Part shown: piece by piece, positions 12,025-22,799 of the stretch | Position numbering within the stretch: position 1 is the first letter of the stretch | How the letters are laid out: each line of letters begins with the position of its first letter | Origin: Ianthella basta | Taxonomy: Eukaryota; Porifera; Demospongiae; Verongiida; Ianthellidae | Reading direction: 5' to 3' | DNA: 64,000 bases | Assembly: GCA_964019415.1 (NCBI GenBank) | Contig: OZ025877.1 | Location: 2,797,879 to 2,861,878, forward strand | Notes under the pieces: model-generated | Seen by the model: only the letters and a program-made list of their open reading frames with translations | Database searches by the model: none | Told to the model about the DNA's origin: nothing | Position numbers and translations under genes: made by a program

Positions 12025-13515
12025 GACTGGCAGCTACTCTTGCTGGCGTGTGATAATCAAAGATTACAGTACTCAACGTGATTCTCCAGCACTTATGTCT
12101 GTTACTGTGTGTTGTTCAGGTCGACTGTCTGAGAATGTTGACCGTCTGAGTTTCATACATGTATGACACTGATGTTCCTATACTATACATTCTTGTATAA
12201 ATTATACAAACGTCACTATCACTACAGTGTATACACGCCAACACATTGCTTGTATTCAGGTGTAATTGCTCATGTTACCACTTTGTATTTAACACTACCT
12301 ATGTCTGCAAGAGTTCGGCATACACAAACTCTACCAATCAGCCAGTAGCTGCACTGAGCTATCAAGTGCATGTGAAACGGCTTGACAACACACTTGGCTG
12401 ACAGTGTGTCATAACATATACATTACAGTACCAGCAACAAAACTATACAACTTTAGCATACTGGATTGCCCAACACTTATTCTACCTCAGCTGTTATCAG
12501 GTAATGGGTACACAGTGACCTGTCTGAGACAGCCACCAGTGGGTCAGTTCTAACTGACCTTTATAGAGAGGTGGCCGCTCTACAGAGGTAGATTGCAGTG
12601 TTAACTTTATTTGTGGCCAGGTAGGCTGGTTGTTTTAGGGAGGTGGCTGCCTAACACAGTGACCATCTTATGTAGACAGGTTCCACTGTACATACCTCTG
12701 TTATTTATGTTTATGCAATGACACTGTGGTGTTCCTTCAGTATGCCATCTTCAACTTCACTGTAGCTACAGTGACATATAAGCATGTTACCATCATTGTT
12801 ACGTAATCCACACACGTATACTCCTCCACATTTCTTAAAGGTGTTGCATGCTCAAATTACCACAGGAAGTTTCTACACACACACACACATGTACGTAAGT
12901 CTTTGTAGTTCTGAGTGGTCATGACACATGAGTTGTGAACATGCATCTCATCAAACTACATCTACTGCCAATCACTGTACAGGATCATACTTGAATGGCT
13001 GCAGACCTTTCAGCGGTACTAGAGTCAAATGCATGGCAATATACACACGTACTTGTAATGTAACCAACTTTAGATCTCCAATTTGCCATCTGTACACATA
13101 CATATGCATACAGCAGTTTGTCCCTAGTCTCATTCCTAGATCACTTCAGGCCACCATTTTGACAAAGGCCGGAAGCCATTTTTGTGGAAGTTGGAATGGG
13201 TACGAGGCTATCTAGTCCCCAGTGCACCTCTAACCACCATTTTGAAACTGCCCTTTCAAAGTGGAGATAATCATACAGTCCTAAAAGTCATGCACGTGAC
13301 AAACCCACTCAAATAGTAGATCAAAGTGCGCATTACAGTAACAGTACTGTAGTGTGGCGCTGTACAAGATTTGGGATATAAGGATTGAGTGGACATGCAG
13401 ACATTCCTTAAGTGCAATAAAGAAAACTGTAATAAATACATATGTAGAGCTTACATTTTGTTTGCATAAAGGTACCTTGCATGCATGTGTACAGGAGTGT
13501 TGTGCTCAATGGACA

Positions 13516-15883
13516 TCACAATATGGAGCAACAACTTCCTTTGGACTGCAGAACAAAGAGATACAGGTGTGACTGTGAGGATGACTGCACTTCTGGCATA
13601 CACACAAACTCTCTCTCTTCTCTACCGCTCTCTTGCCTTCCGCTCCCCCTCCCCCACCCTCCTACTCCCCTTGTTCTTTCCCTCTCCTCCTTTCCACTTC
13701 TTCCTGCCCTCCTCCTCCTCCTCCCCCTCTCACTCCCCTACCCTCTGCTTCCCTTCTCCTTCCCCATGCCCTCTCCCTCCTCACCTCCTTGTAGAATGCC
13801 TTGGAGCTGACACTAAGGTGGTCTGTCTTATCAACCAGGTCATCCAACCTCTCTCCTCGTCTGAGAACAGCTTGGATGGTATCATGCTACAAGTGAAGGG
13901 TGGAACACATTGGGTCAAGGTTGAGTGGGTGGGTGGGGTGGAGGTAGTGCTGAGGAGAGGTGATGGTGGGGAGAGGTGATGGTGGGGAGAGGTGATGGCA
14001 ATGGTTTAATTGTAGTGAAGGAGACACACTTAACGAATACATTCCACTCACTATGACAACTTTGGTCTCGTCGAGGTCATTCTGAAACTTTATTAGAGGG
14101 CTGCCTCTTTGGGGTCCTTTAGCCATGGGGTAGAAAGGAATAAGAGAAGAAAGGGAGGGCAGGATACAGCACATGATACAGTGCCAACAGCACAAGTACA
14201 ATTTCACCATAAACTTGCACATACCATAACTGCATACAACATACAGGACTGTCATAGACACCTCTCCATTACCATGGGAGTGGCGCAAGTGTATCCCTCT
14301 GCAACCCAACAGCAAATTGTCCCTCTTCAGAGGTGTATGTATGTAACTGTGCACACAGCTCAAACTACCCGTGTAATGTACACCACAGGGCAGGGATGGT
14401 GGGTATTGTCCACATCACATGTTGTTCTGAATAAAGAGGTTCTTACTGAACAAAGCCCTATATTCACACTAACATGACATTTGGTGCTACAGTAGACACA
14501 ACATTGTCGTATGGCCACTATTGCTACACACCATGCTATTAGCAGCACTCACTCACACACAACAGACAATTAGTGTACCTGGTACTTTGAGAGTAGGTTA
14601 TCCAAGGCAGGATAGGATAGGTCTCTGGAATGGAGTGAAGTGGAGGAATAGGAAACAGAGAGCGACTGTCATCCACACCCACACATGGGGCACACACAAG
14701 TCACATCAGTTAAACTACACAACCTCTTTCATCTCTGCTGGTACTCTCCCACCCCTCACTCCACCCCTCCCATCTACCCCCCACCCCCTCCCCCACCCTC
14801 ACCTGCTGGCCTCCTTCCATGCTGCCTTGTTGGGGAAGTCCATTTCAAACTGATCCATGATCTTGTTGATGAGTGTGTAGCAGACCCGAGAGGGGTACTC
14901 CTGGTCGGACACCACCACACACGACAGCCCATCAGACCGGACATGCACATGGCAGATGCACTCTGAGGGGTGAGTAATAAGGAGTACAGCAGTGCCTTGA
15001 TGGGGTGGGGCAGAACACTAGCGTTGTATACAATGTACTACAGCAATGTGTAGACAACACCACACAGGTGCACATTCAAGTGTGCTTGTTAATGTACACT
15101 GCTTGTGTTGTATGTAAGTGTATGTAGTTGTGTACACATTGGGGGGTTATCTCTTGCTAAGCCACACCCACTACTACAGACAGGGAAAGGACCACTAAAC
15201 AGCAATGTGAATACATGCACACACGCACGCGCGCACACACACGCACGCATGCACGCACACACACACACACACATACTTCTTCAGTTCTCCTTGTCCTGGA
15301 TGGACGTAGGGCGGGATCTAGGCCCCGTTTCGAAAGCCAGTTAAATGTCGGGGTGAGTTGGCTGGACTCACGCCCCTAACCCTGGGTAGGGTAGCTGCTG
15401 GGCGCCGTGGCCCTTCAAGGCCGTGGCTGGTCGCCCATCCGTCGGGGTGCCGTGACCATGAGAGGTCGTTACTGGTCGCCCGTCCGAGTGACAACTGACC
15501 CACACAGGAGCCCAGGGGGTGCGGCGGAAACTTGGTACTGGCGGTGAGAGGCCACTTTTCGGGTTCGAGTATCTTCGTTGGTCCTGAGCTTGACAGCACC
15601 ACGAAATGGGCACAAGTGCGGACGAGGAACAGCGACGCTGGCCCTGGGGGTGCCTTGTGCGCAGGAAGTTCCATCCGTCAGCCGTAACCGCGCCAACATG
15701 GTGCAGATTGCTCGATTCTGGTGTCCCTCTACAGACCGCGTGGCCCCCTACCGCCATCTTGATGACGACACACGCGCACCACACACACACACACAACTAC
15801 TCTCCCCACTCACCCTGTTCCTTTACAGACTGCCTCCCGCCCACATCTGTCCTCTCCACAAGCAGGTCACTTGTGAAGGTCAT
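13516..15883 (-). pseudogene. YKT6: YKT6-like R-SNARE, copy B (frameshifted)
   Basis: Same exon layout as copy A: 15814-15883, 14803-14962, 14579-14624, 14052-14116, 13785-13886 and 13516-13545. The exon at 14052-14116 is 65 nt, against 66 in copy A. One base is missing near 14100, turning the ADPL codons into a frame that reaches TAA at once, upstream of the SNARE motif. A Tyr-to-Cys change is also visible at the start of the 160-nt exon. Without the SNARE motif and CCSIL tail the product cannot act as a SNARE. The N-terminal longin exon is missing here as in copy A, so the truncation predates the duplication. Confidence 0.85.
15304..15770. other. CpG-rich island, copy B
   Basis: Counterpart of 8822-9285 with about a dozen substitutions and one single-base indel. 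One minus-strand frame of 142 codons spans it. It has accumulated few changes although the YKT6 copy around it is already broken. Confidence 0.6.
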
Positions 15884-17384
15884 ATATTACACAATTCATG
15901 TATTATAGTTCATACAGTATTGTATTAAGTTTAGGAGTGACAGTCACACTGGAACCTGGTGTGCTCCCTGTAGCCATCAATTCACTTCAATTAGTAGTGT
16001 GACCATCACTCCAAGTTTCTAACAGTGCACTGTACAGTTATAGTCCAGCGAGCCAGAATGGTGAAAGCATGGGAGCTAGCTGTTGTACTCATCCATAGGC
16101 AGGGCTAGGAAGAGAAGATCAAAGACTGTCAGGAAGAATTGTTTAGCTGATGAATTAAAGTCAATAGCAACTATAGTGGGGTTAATGCAATGAGATGTCC
16201 ACTGCGTCCCGGTTAAGTAATTCCTGCACTTCACTTTCTGCTGCCAGCTAAACAAACTGTCTTAGTACTATGTCTGTGAGAGTAGCTAGCTATGACATAA
16301 GCACATTCTACTATTGTGGGTGGAGTGGGTCTAGCATGCTAGACTATGCATTGGTATGCCTATATGAAGTGTGGAAGATGCAATTAATATTTTCTTGAAA
16401 TTGCATTCAAACTGCTACCATAATTGCTCATGGCATATAACACTGGATGCATGGTATAGTATTGTGAACCATGCACTGAACAACTTCATTCAGCACAATG
16501 GTACAGCTGCAAATCAGAAGAGTCCAAACCCTACACTCCAGCTATAATTGCAGTACGTCAGCAAGTGACGTGATTATAGTTCAAAGAAGAGTTCACGTTC
16601 CCAACAGAAGATCGCTGCACCATAAGTCATAACAAGTGAAACAGCAATCAAACAACTATAATACAAGATAAGGGTTAGGGCAGCACAAGCAACTACAAAC
16701 AAGATTAGGTCACGTCATTAAACCACATGTACATTTGGTACAATTATGTTGATAAACAGTGGTAGTAAACCAACTGAGCTCATGCAGGCATGAACATTGG
16801 TGGTCATGGTTACCGTAGCTATATAGGTACGGTCCATCTTATTATTGTTAGTTACTCACAGTGGCTGAGATATGTGAGAGGGTAGCTACAGTACTAGTTT
16901 TGCCCACCTCTCATTTCACCTCTCTCTCACCCACTCCTTACTCCTCCCCTCTCCCACCCATCCCTCACTTCATCCCCTCCCCACCCTTTCCTCATGCACT
17001 CCAGCCTTCCCCAACCAACCCCTAACTCCACCTCTCTCCCAGCCCCTTTCATTGATGAAGGGTTCTCAAGCATTAATCATGTAGCAGATCTAGAGTTTTC
17101 AGTAAGCACATGCAATGGTTCAGTCCCAAAAGGACCTTCTTCAGCTGCAAAATAATACCAATTGCACTTCCTGGATGTGGTAATGAATCCAAATTCCAAC
17201 ACAGCAAAGAATTATTATTGAACATTGGTAACTACAAAGAAAGCACACAATTGTATGTAAAGCAAAGATGAGTTCATTACATGTTGATTATTTAAAGCAC
17301 TTTCACTGCACTAGTTTACAAAGGGAGCACACACTGTTAAACTGGCTGCACTTCTTGATGTTACATGCATGTACAGCCTTGCTC

Positions 17385-17712
17385 TCAGTTGATGAATATC
17401 TCAAGTTGCTCTAATCCTAAATTTTCAGAGGCAGAGGCATGATGATGGCACATTCTTAATTCAATGTCTTCACTCACATCCTGGCTCAGTGTGGTAGTGA
17501 ACCATGGTCCACCACGATTACAACAAGTACTCCCACTTGGACACCCCTGTGAGTCCCACAGTGGGTCGTCAAGGTACCACTGGCGTAGTGGATGACCAAT
17601 GCTATTCCCTGTTTCACAGAAGTAATTATTTCCCACAAATGGAGGTGAAGAGGATAAGTGGCAGTACAGGGACAGTTGCAGCAGTTACTGCTATAATCTT
17701 CTGAAAACCTAC
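17385..17712 (-). pseudogene. Collagen/fibrinogen-like-related gene, 3' fragment (copy 4)
   Basis: Matches only the last 105 or so codons of the intact copy (GNNYFC..., CNRGGPWF, DIELRMC). A 7-bp deletion near 17652 shifts the frame. The similarity stops at about 17712 and runs straight into a C-rich tract that normally lies far downstream of the gene, so this is a recombination joint. Confidence 0.85.
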
Positions 17713-17895
17713 CTCTACCCACCCACTCCTCACTCCACCCCCTTCCCTGCTATTCATCCCTCCATCCCCTCCCCCACTCTGTAATCATGCACTCCACCCA
17801 CCCCTAACTCCTCCCTTTACCCACCCACTCCTCACTCTGTTCACCCCTCTCTCCTACCCACCCCTAACTCCACTCCTCTCCCAGCCCCTTTCTTT
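17713..17895. repeat. C-rich (CCACCCACTCCTCACT)-like tract
   Basis: Degenerate CCACCC/CTCACTCC repeats like those at 3745-3900, 10290-10400 and 16900-17045. Its position at the broken end of copy 4 suggests that it mediated unequal exchange. Confidence 0.7.
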
Positions 17896-18257
17896 GGTGA
17901 AGGATTCTCAAGCATTAATCATGTAGCAGATCTAGAGTTTTCAGTAAGCACATGCAATGGTTCAGTCCCCAAAAGGACCTTCTTCAGCTGCAAAATAATA
18001 CCAATTGCACTTCCTGGATGTGGCAATGAATCCAAATTCCAACACGGTCTTAGCATGTGCATGTCATTCCTTTCACAGCAAAGAATTATTACTGGTAACT
18101 ACAAAGAAAGCACACAGTTGTATGTAAAGCAAAGATGAGTTCACTACATGTTGATTACTTAAAGTTCCAGCACACACTTTCACTGCACTAGTTTACAAAG
18201 GGAACACACACTGTTAAACTGACTGCACTTCTTGATGTTACATGTACAGCCTTGCTC

Positions 18258-19511
18258 TCAGTTGATGAGTATCTCAAGTTGCTCTAGTCCTACATCTTCA
18301 CCGCCAGAGCCATGATGATGGCACATTCTTAATTCAATGTCAGCATTTGCTTCCTGGCTCAGTGAGGTAGCGAACCATGGTCCACCGCGATTACAACAAG
18401 TACTCCCACTTGCACACCCCTGTGAGTCCCACAGCGGGTCGTCTAGGTACCACTGGGTTGTTGGATGACCACTACTTACCCCTGTTTCGCAGAAGTAATT
18501 ATTTCCCACAAATGGAGGTGCAGAGGGACCAGGATAAGTGGCAGTACAGGGACAGTGGCAGCAGTTATTGCCATAGTCTTCTGATAAACCTACTGCAAAT
18601 GTCCAGATGTGGTTACGAGGACTGCCATATGTCACAGACAGACCTGAAACATAGGCACTGTCCAGAGTAGTCTGGCCACCACCCTGGTAGTTGTGGAATG
18701 CATATGGTGCATAGTACTGGTATCCCCGAGCTCTTCCACAGACTTTAGTGTAGGGTACCCCGTGTGTTGGGAAGGTGACTGAGGAGCAGTCATAAGTGCC
18801 AGAATGTGAACGGGTGCACATACGTGTGGATGAAGCAACAGTGTAGGTCAGCCCCTGAGGACAGGTATTGCTCGCATTAGTCATGTCAATATGAGCTGCC
18901 CTCATCCATCCTCTAGTGATGTCACCACAGTTATCAGTTTCCATCACACAATAGACCTGCACTGGTCCAGTTTCATCATTGACCCAATAGTATGCAGATG
19001 GAGCCATTTGGTTGCATTCATGTATCTCCTTGCAAGAGCTAGCTGGGTACTGTTCTGTATCACCGGGGCAGGTTAGGTTCAACTCTCTCCTAAGTTGGTC
19101 TAGAATTTCTTCCTTTAGTTGCTCAATAACATCATCAGGTACTGTACCAGGTGGACCAGGACTTCCATCTGACCCATTCCTACCATCCACTCCGTCTCTG
19201 CCATCTACTCCTGGTAGACCCATTGGTCCCTGTTCACCGTCAGTTCCATTCATCCCCATCATTCCCTGTCGGCCGTCTGGTCCAACTGGTCCCTGCAGCC
19301 CTGGAGCACCATCTGACCCATTTCTTCCATCTGCTCCTCTCTCACCCTTGAGTCCAGGTTCACCGGGGGCTCCATTATTGCCAGGTTTGCCAGGCAGTGC
19401 TTGAATAGTTGGGATAGAAGACCTTTTACCACAGACAGCCTGTGCAGCTTCCCCTCTGAGGAAGAGGACTGTGATTGAGCCCAGAACAAGTAGGAGCTTG
19501 ACAGCAAACAT
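18258..19511 (-). CDS. Secreted collagen-like protein with fibrinogen-related C-terminal domain (intact copy)
   Basis: Single exon of 417 codons, ATG at 19511. Residues 1-22 form a signal peptide ([20 protein letters not shown]). Residues about 40-125 are Gly-X-Y collagen repeats rich in NGSDG/GERGADG. About 128-148 is a short coiled coil (VIEQLKEEILDQLRREL) fit for trimer nucleation. Residues about 155-417 are a Cys-rich domain that opens like a fibrinogen-related domain (SSCKEIHEC, VYCVMETDNCG, GWMRAAHIDM) and then follows a sponge/cnidarian family pattern: VCGRARGYQ, YGSPRNHIWTF, CNCPC, PPFVGNNYFC, DDPLWDSQGC, DIELRMC. The layout resembles ficolins, so an extracellular matrix or lectin-like pattern-recognition role is plausible. 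That is inference. It is the only uninterrupted member of four copies here. Confidence 0.9.
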   Translation of the reverse strand: MFAVKLLLVLGSITVLFLRGEAAQAVCGKRSSIPTIQALPGKPGNNGAPGEPGLKGERGADGRNGSDGAPGLQGPVGPDGRQGMMGMNGTDGEQGPMGLPGVDGRDGVDGRNGSDGSPGPPGTVPDDVIEQLKEEILDQLRRELNLTCPGDTEQYPASSCKEIHECNQMAPSAYYWVNDETGPVQVYCVMETDNCGDITRGWMRAAHIDMTNASNTCPQGLTYTVASSTRMCTRSHSGTYDCSSVTFPTHGVPYTKVCGRARGYQYYAPYAFHNYQGGGQTTLDSAYVSGLSVTYGSPRNHIWTFAVGLSEDYGNNCCHCPCTATYPGPSAPPFVGNNYFCETGVSSGHPTTQWYLDDPLWDSQGCASGSTCCNRGGPWFATSLSQEANADIELRMCHHHGSGGEDVGLEQLEILIN

Positions 19512-20409
19512 GACTGGCAGTGTGTTTGATAATCTATGACTACAGTACGTAACCTGATTCTCCTCCTATGTCTCATTCTATTATCAGGAATATAGGCCGC
19601 TGGCTGCTGTGTTGTTCAGGTCGACTGTCTGAGAATGTATGAAGCTGATGTTCCTACAATGCACATTCTTGTATATACAAGTGTCACTATCACTACTGTG
19701 TATGCATCCCCACATTGTTCGTATTCAGGCGTAATTGCTCATGTTACTACTTTGTGTTGAACCCTACCTATGGCTATGTCTGCAAACATTCGGCATACAC
19801 AAACTCTACCAATCAGCCAGTAGCTGCACTGAGCTATCAAGTGCATGTGAAACGGCTTGACTACACACTTGGCTGGCAGTGTGTCATAACATATACATTA
19901 CAGTACCAGCAACAAAACTATACAACTTTAGTATACTGGATTGTCCAACACTTATTCTTCCTCAGCTGTTATCAGGTAATGGGTACACAGTGACCTGTCT
20001 AAGACAACCGCCTGTGGGTCAGTTCTAACTGACCTTCATAGAGAGGTGGCTGCTCTACAGAGGTAGATTGCAGTGTTAACTTTATTTGTGGCCAGGTAGG
20101 CTGGTTGTTTTAAGGGGGTGGCTGCCTAACACAGTGACCATCTTGTCTAGACAGGTCCCACTGTACATACCTCTGTTGTAGGCCTATTTAGGTTTATGCA
20201 ATGACACTGTGTTCTTATAGCATACAAAGCATACATTCGTTATTTTTAGTATGCAATCTTCAATTTCGCTGTAGCTACACTACACATTATTATAAGTATG
20301 TCACCATCATTGTTACATAATCAACACACGTATACTCCACTGCATTTCTTAAAAGGTGTTGCATGCCCAAATTACCACAGGAAGTTTCTACACACACACA
20401 CATGTTCGT

Positions 20410-21250
20410 AAGACTTTGTAGTTTTGAGTGATCATGACACATGGAAGTTAATTTATTATTCTGGTCCTTTTAATATGATTTTAATTCATTTCATTTCTCT
20501 TTTTGCTTCTAAAGGTTTTGTAAGGCAGTGATCAGTTATGTATTCTTTGAGTCAGCCATTTTTAATTTAGAGGTGTGAAAAACTAACATTTGTTCACTTG
20601 GTACTTTAGAATTTGCTCCTGTTATAAATTCACAATGCTATTCATGTCAATCACATCTTCCACCACCAATGAATGGTCCTTCCCATCTGCCGTTCAAACA
20701 TAATGCTATGTCCAGGGAGGGCTGTGTGCCTGAATGGTTACTTGTATGTATGTACCACTCCATTTGCTTATAATCCTATACCCATATATGCCAAATATGT
20801 ACATGTGCATGCATTTGACGGTGATCTTTGTCACCACAGCAATTTTATATACTAAGCATTCTAGTACATGATATCCTCAATAATAAAGTGTCAACTGTTA
20901 TGCAATCCTTTGTCGGACCTCAGTTCCCAAAGTATTGCTGTGTAAGTTTCTAGGAGGTCAGGTGGAGGGGATTGCAATAGTCTTCAAAATGGCAGTCTAG
21001 CTACATGGGACTACAGGGCTATGGTCTGTATGCAGCTACAATGGAGTAGCTAACAGACTTAACAGCTAGCCATTGAGTTGTCGATTGCAGAGTTGGAGCT
21101 GTAGGTTTGGCTGTGGGGTGAAGTGCTCATCTGAAGCATTCATAGACTTGGTCTTTAGACCAAGGGCTAAACGGTCTAGCTAGCAAGACTAAATGATGCA
21201 AGAGGCTAACTGTTCACGTGATTATCACGTGATTAGTATCCTGCTCCACA
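20410..21250. other. Spacer, no gene recognised
   Basis: AT-rich DNA lying beyond the duplicated units. No ORF over 61 codons and no repeat recognised. Confidence 0.5.
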
Positions 21251-21253
21251 GTG

Positions 21254-21906
21254 ATGAAGACGTATGCTTTCCAAGTTTTCATTGTTGGCGGCCAGCGTGT
21301 AGGGAAGAGCGCTCTCCTGAAGCAGATGTTTCTGGGAGAGCCTCTATCCGAAGCAGAGATGTTGTCCGAATTTGATGACCAGCAGGGCGCGGATGGGAGC
21401 AGCAAAGACAGAAGGAATACAAGATCGACAACGACTCGACGGTTATTCTAGAGGTATGGGACGCAGTGGGGTATGGTGGGGATTCAATAACGTCTCAGTT
21501 CTACAAAGAGTCAGTTGGTGTGATCCTTGTGTACGACAGCACTGCGTGCGATTCGCTGGAAGAGCTGCGACCTATTGAAGACAAGTGCAGAGACGTTCTC
21601 AAGGAGTTTGAGTGTGTGACATGCTTTCTCGTAGCCAACAAGATTGATGACGCGGACAGTGATCATCAGAACATCACATATGGAGAGCAGTATAAGAATC
21701 GACACAGGGACATGTATTCCGAGTTCTTCCAAGTTAGTGCAAATTGTGGGACTAATGTCGACAAGATGTTCCAGCGGATGGCAGAAGTACATCTGGATCG
21801 CCACAAAAGGGGAGCCATACAACCTGTCCGTCACAGTGACTCTGTGGTTGTGTTGCGTTCTACAGGGTCATCTCCGGCTTCTCAGAAGTCAAATTGTGAC
21901 TGTTGA
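21254..21906 (+). CDS. Rab-like small GTPase, intronless, one frameshift
   Basis: Starts at ATG 21254 (MKTYAFQVFIVGG). Motifs in order: P-loop GGQRVGKS, then after the frame break the G3 region LEVWDAVGYGGD, YKESVGVILVYDST, G4 NKID, G5-like VSANCG, and a C-terminal CDC that fits Rab-type CXC geranylgeranylation. Rab proteins are membrane-traffic switches. The frame must change near 21390, where GATGGGAGCAG reads in the first frame; one more G in that run would join both halves (GEQQRQKEYKIDND). So it is either a young pseudogene or a homopolymer sequencing error. The catalytic Gln of WDTAGQ is absent (AVGYGG), so hydrolysis may be atypical. No introns: possibly a retrocopy. Confidence 0.75.
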
Positions 21907-22148
21907 CCCTAGAAATGAATTGTTGAAAGGATCAGTTTAATCCTGCTGAATTTGACCAATTTTGTATAATAGTTGCTTTCATTTTGTAACTTTGCTTCAA
22001 GCACATCTTTACATCTTTGTCAGTTATCTGAACCAATTACATTCTGCTGTACATCTGTCAACCAGGCAAAGAGAATATTGATGTTTCGCATTACTTCTTA
22101 TTGGAATCATGTATTTGGAGTTTAAAATTCATGCGTGTAAATGAAATT

Positions 22149-22216
22149 CGTTTGTCTACCACCAGCATGGCGGTAGACAAACAAACTCGAACCCTAGCCT
22201 TAACCCTAACCCTAAC
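22149..22216. repeat. Interstitial telomere-type repeat beside an 11-bp hairpin
   Basis: 22190-22216 holds four variant CCCTAA units (one is CCCTAG), the C-rich strand of the animal TTAGGG telomere repeat. Just before it, GTTTGTCTACC (from 22149) and GGTAGACAAAC form perfect inverted arms around ACCAGCATGGC. Too short to be a chromosome end. Confidence 0.7.
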
Positions 22217-22597
22217 ACTGTAGCTATTATGTTTAATTTTGCTTTAAATTTACTATCTTAGCATTTCTAGGATTTTATGCAGTTTATCTACATGCATAGA
22301 ATTTGCATTGGGTGCAGTTTTGGTTGTTCCTCACATGAGTATATGCAGATCTGGAAATGGAGTCACACGTTGCAAGTTCAAGACACATATCTAGCTAGGG
22401 CTAAGTTAGGTCTACACAAACACAAAACTGATGCACGCATTGCTAGCTAAACCATAGCTTGTACTAGCTACACACAGCAGGAACACACAAGGCTGCATGC
22501 ACAGTGCTGTGTAGCTGCATGCCAGTTGTCATGGTCGGTGTAAGTGAAAAGCTAGCTCACGTGCCGACGTACTCGTGGGGTGGCAAGTGGTCAGGGA

Positions 22598-22799
22598 GGG
22601 CGGGGCTATCTATAAAATGGCGGTATAACGAGGCGCAATGTTTCTTGTGTATTCCAAAGTACTTTATAAGTGAAAGCCGTAAGTTGTATTATAGATTTAA
22701 TTGTTGGTGATGGCTGTGTTTCCAATAATCCCGTCTCTTCATAAAACGAACTTGTTCCTCATGCAGCTGCATTCCTCAAAGTGTTTGGTGTGACCAAGA
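22598..22799 (+). promoter_or_regulatory. Core promoter and 5' UTR of the CCCH-GTPase-AlbA_2 gene
   Basis: A GC box (GGGCGGGGC, 22598-22606) is followed by a TATA box (TATAAAA, 22611-22617) and a YY1-like ATGGCGG. Transcription would start near 22640. A good donor (GCC/GTAAGT at 22679) and an acceptor (CATGCAG, ending at 22766) suggest a short 5'-UTR intron. The coding ATG is at 22800. Confidence 0.6.

Larger units (their letters stand above)
10070..15890. repeat. Tandem segmental duplication, unit 2
   Basis: Same order and content as unit 1, including non-coding spacer, at roughly 90-95 percent identity by eye. Carries collagen copy 2 and YKT6 copy B. Confidence 0.9.
16640..20410. repeat. 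Tandem segmental duplication, unit 3 (with internal partial copy)
   Basis: Starts with the same spacer block as units 1 and 2. It contains a 3' collagen-gene fragment plus a second copy of the 3' flank (17895-18258), then the intact gene and its upstream flank. Similarity ends near 20410, before the place where the YKT6 part would begin. Confidence 0.85.
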
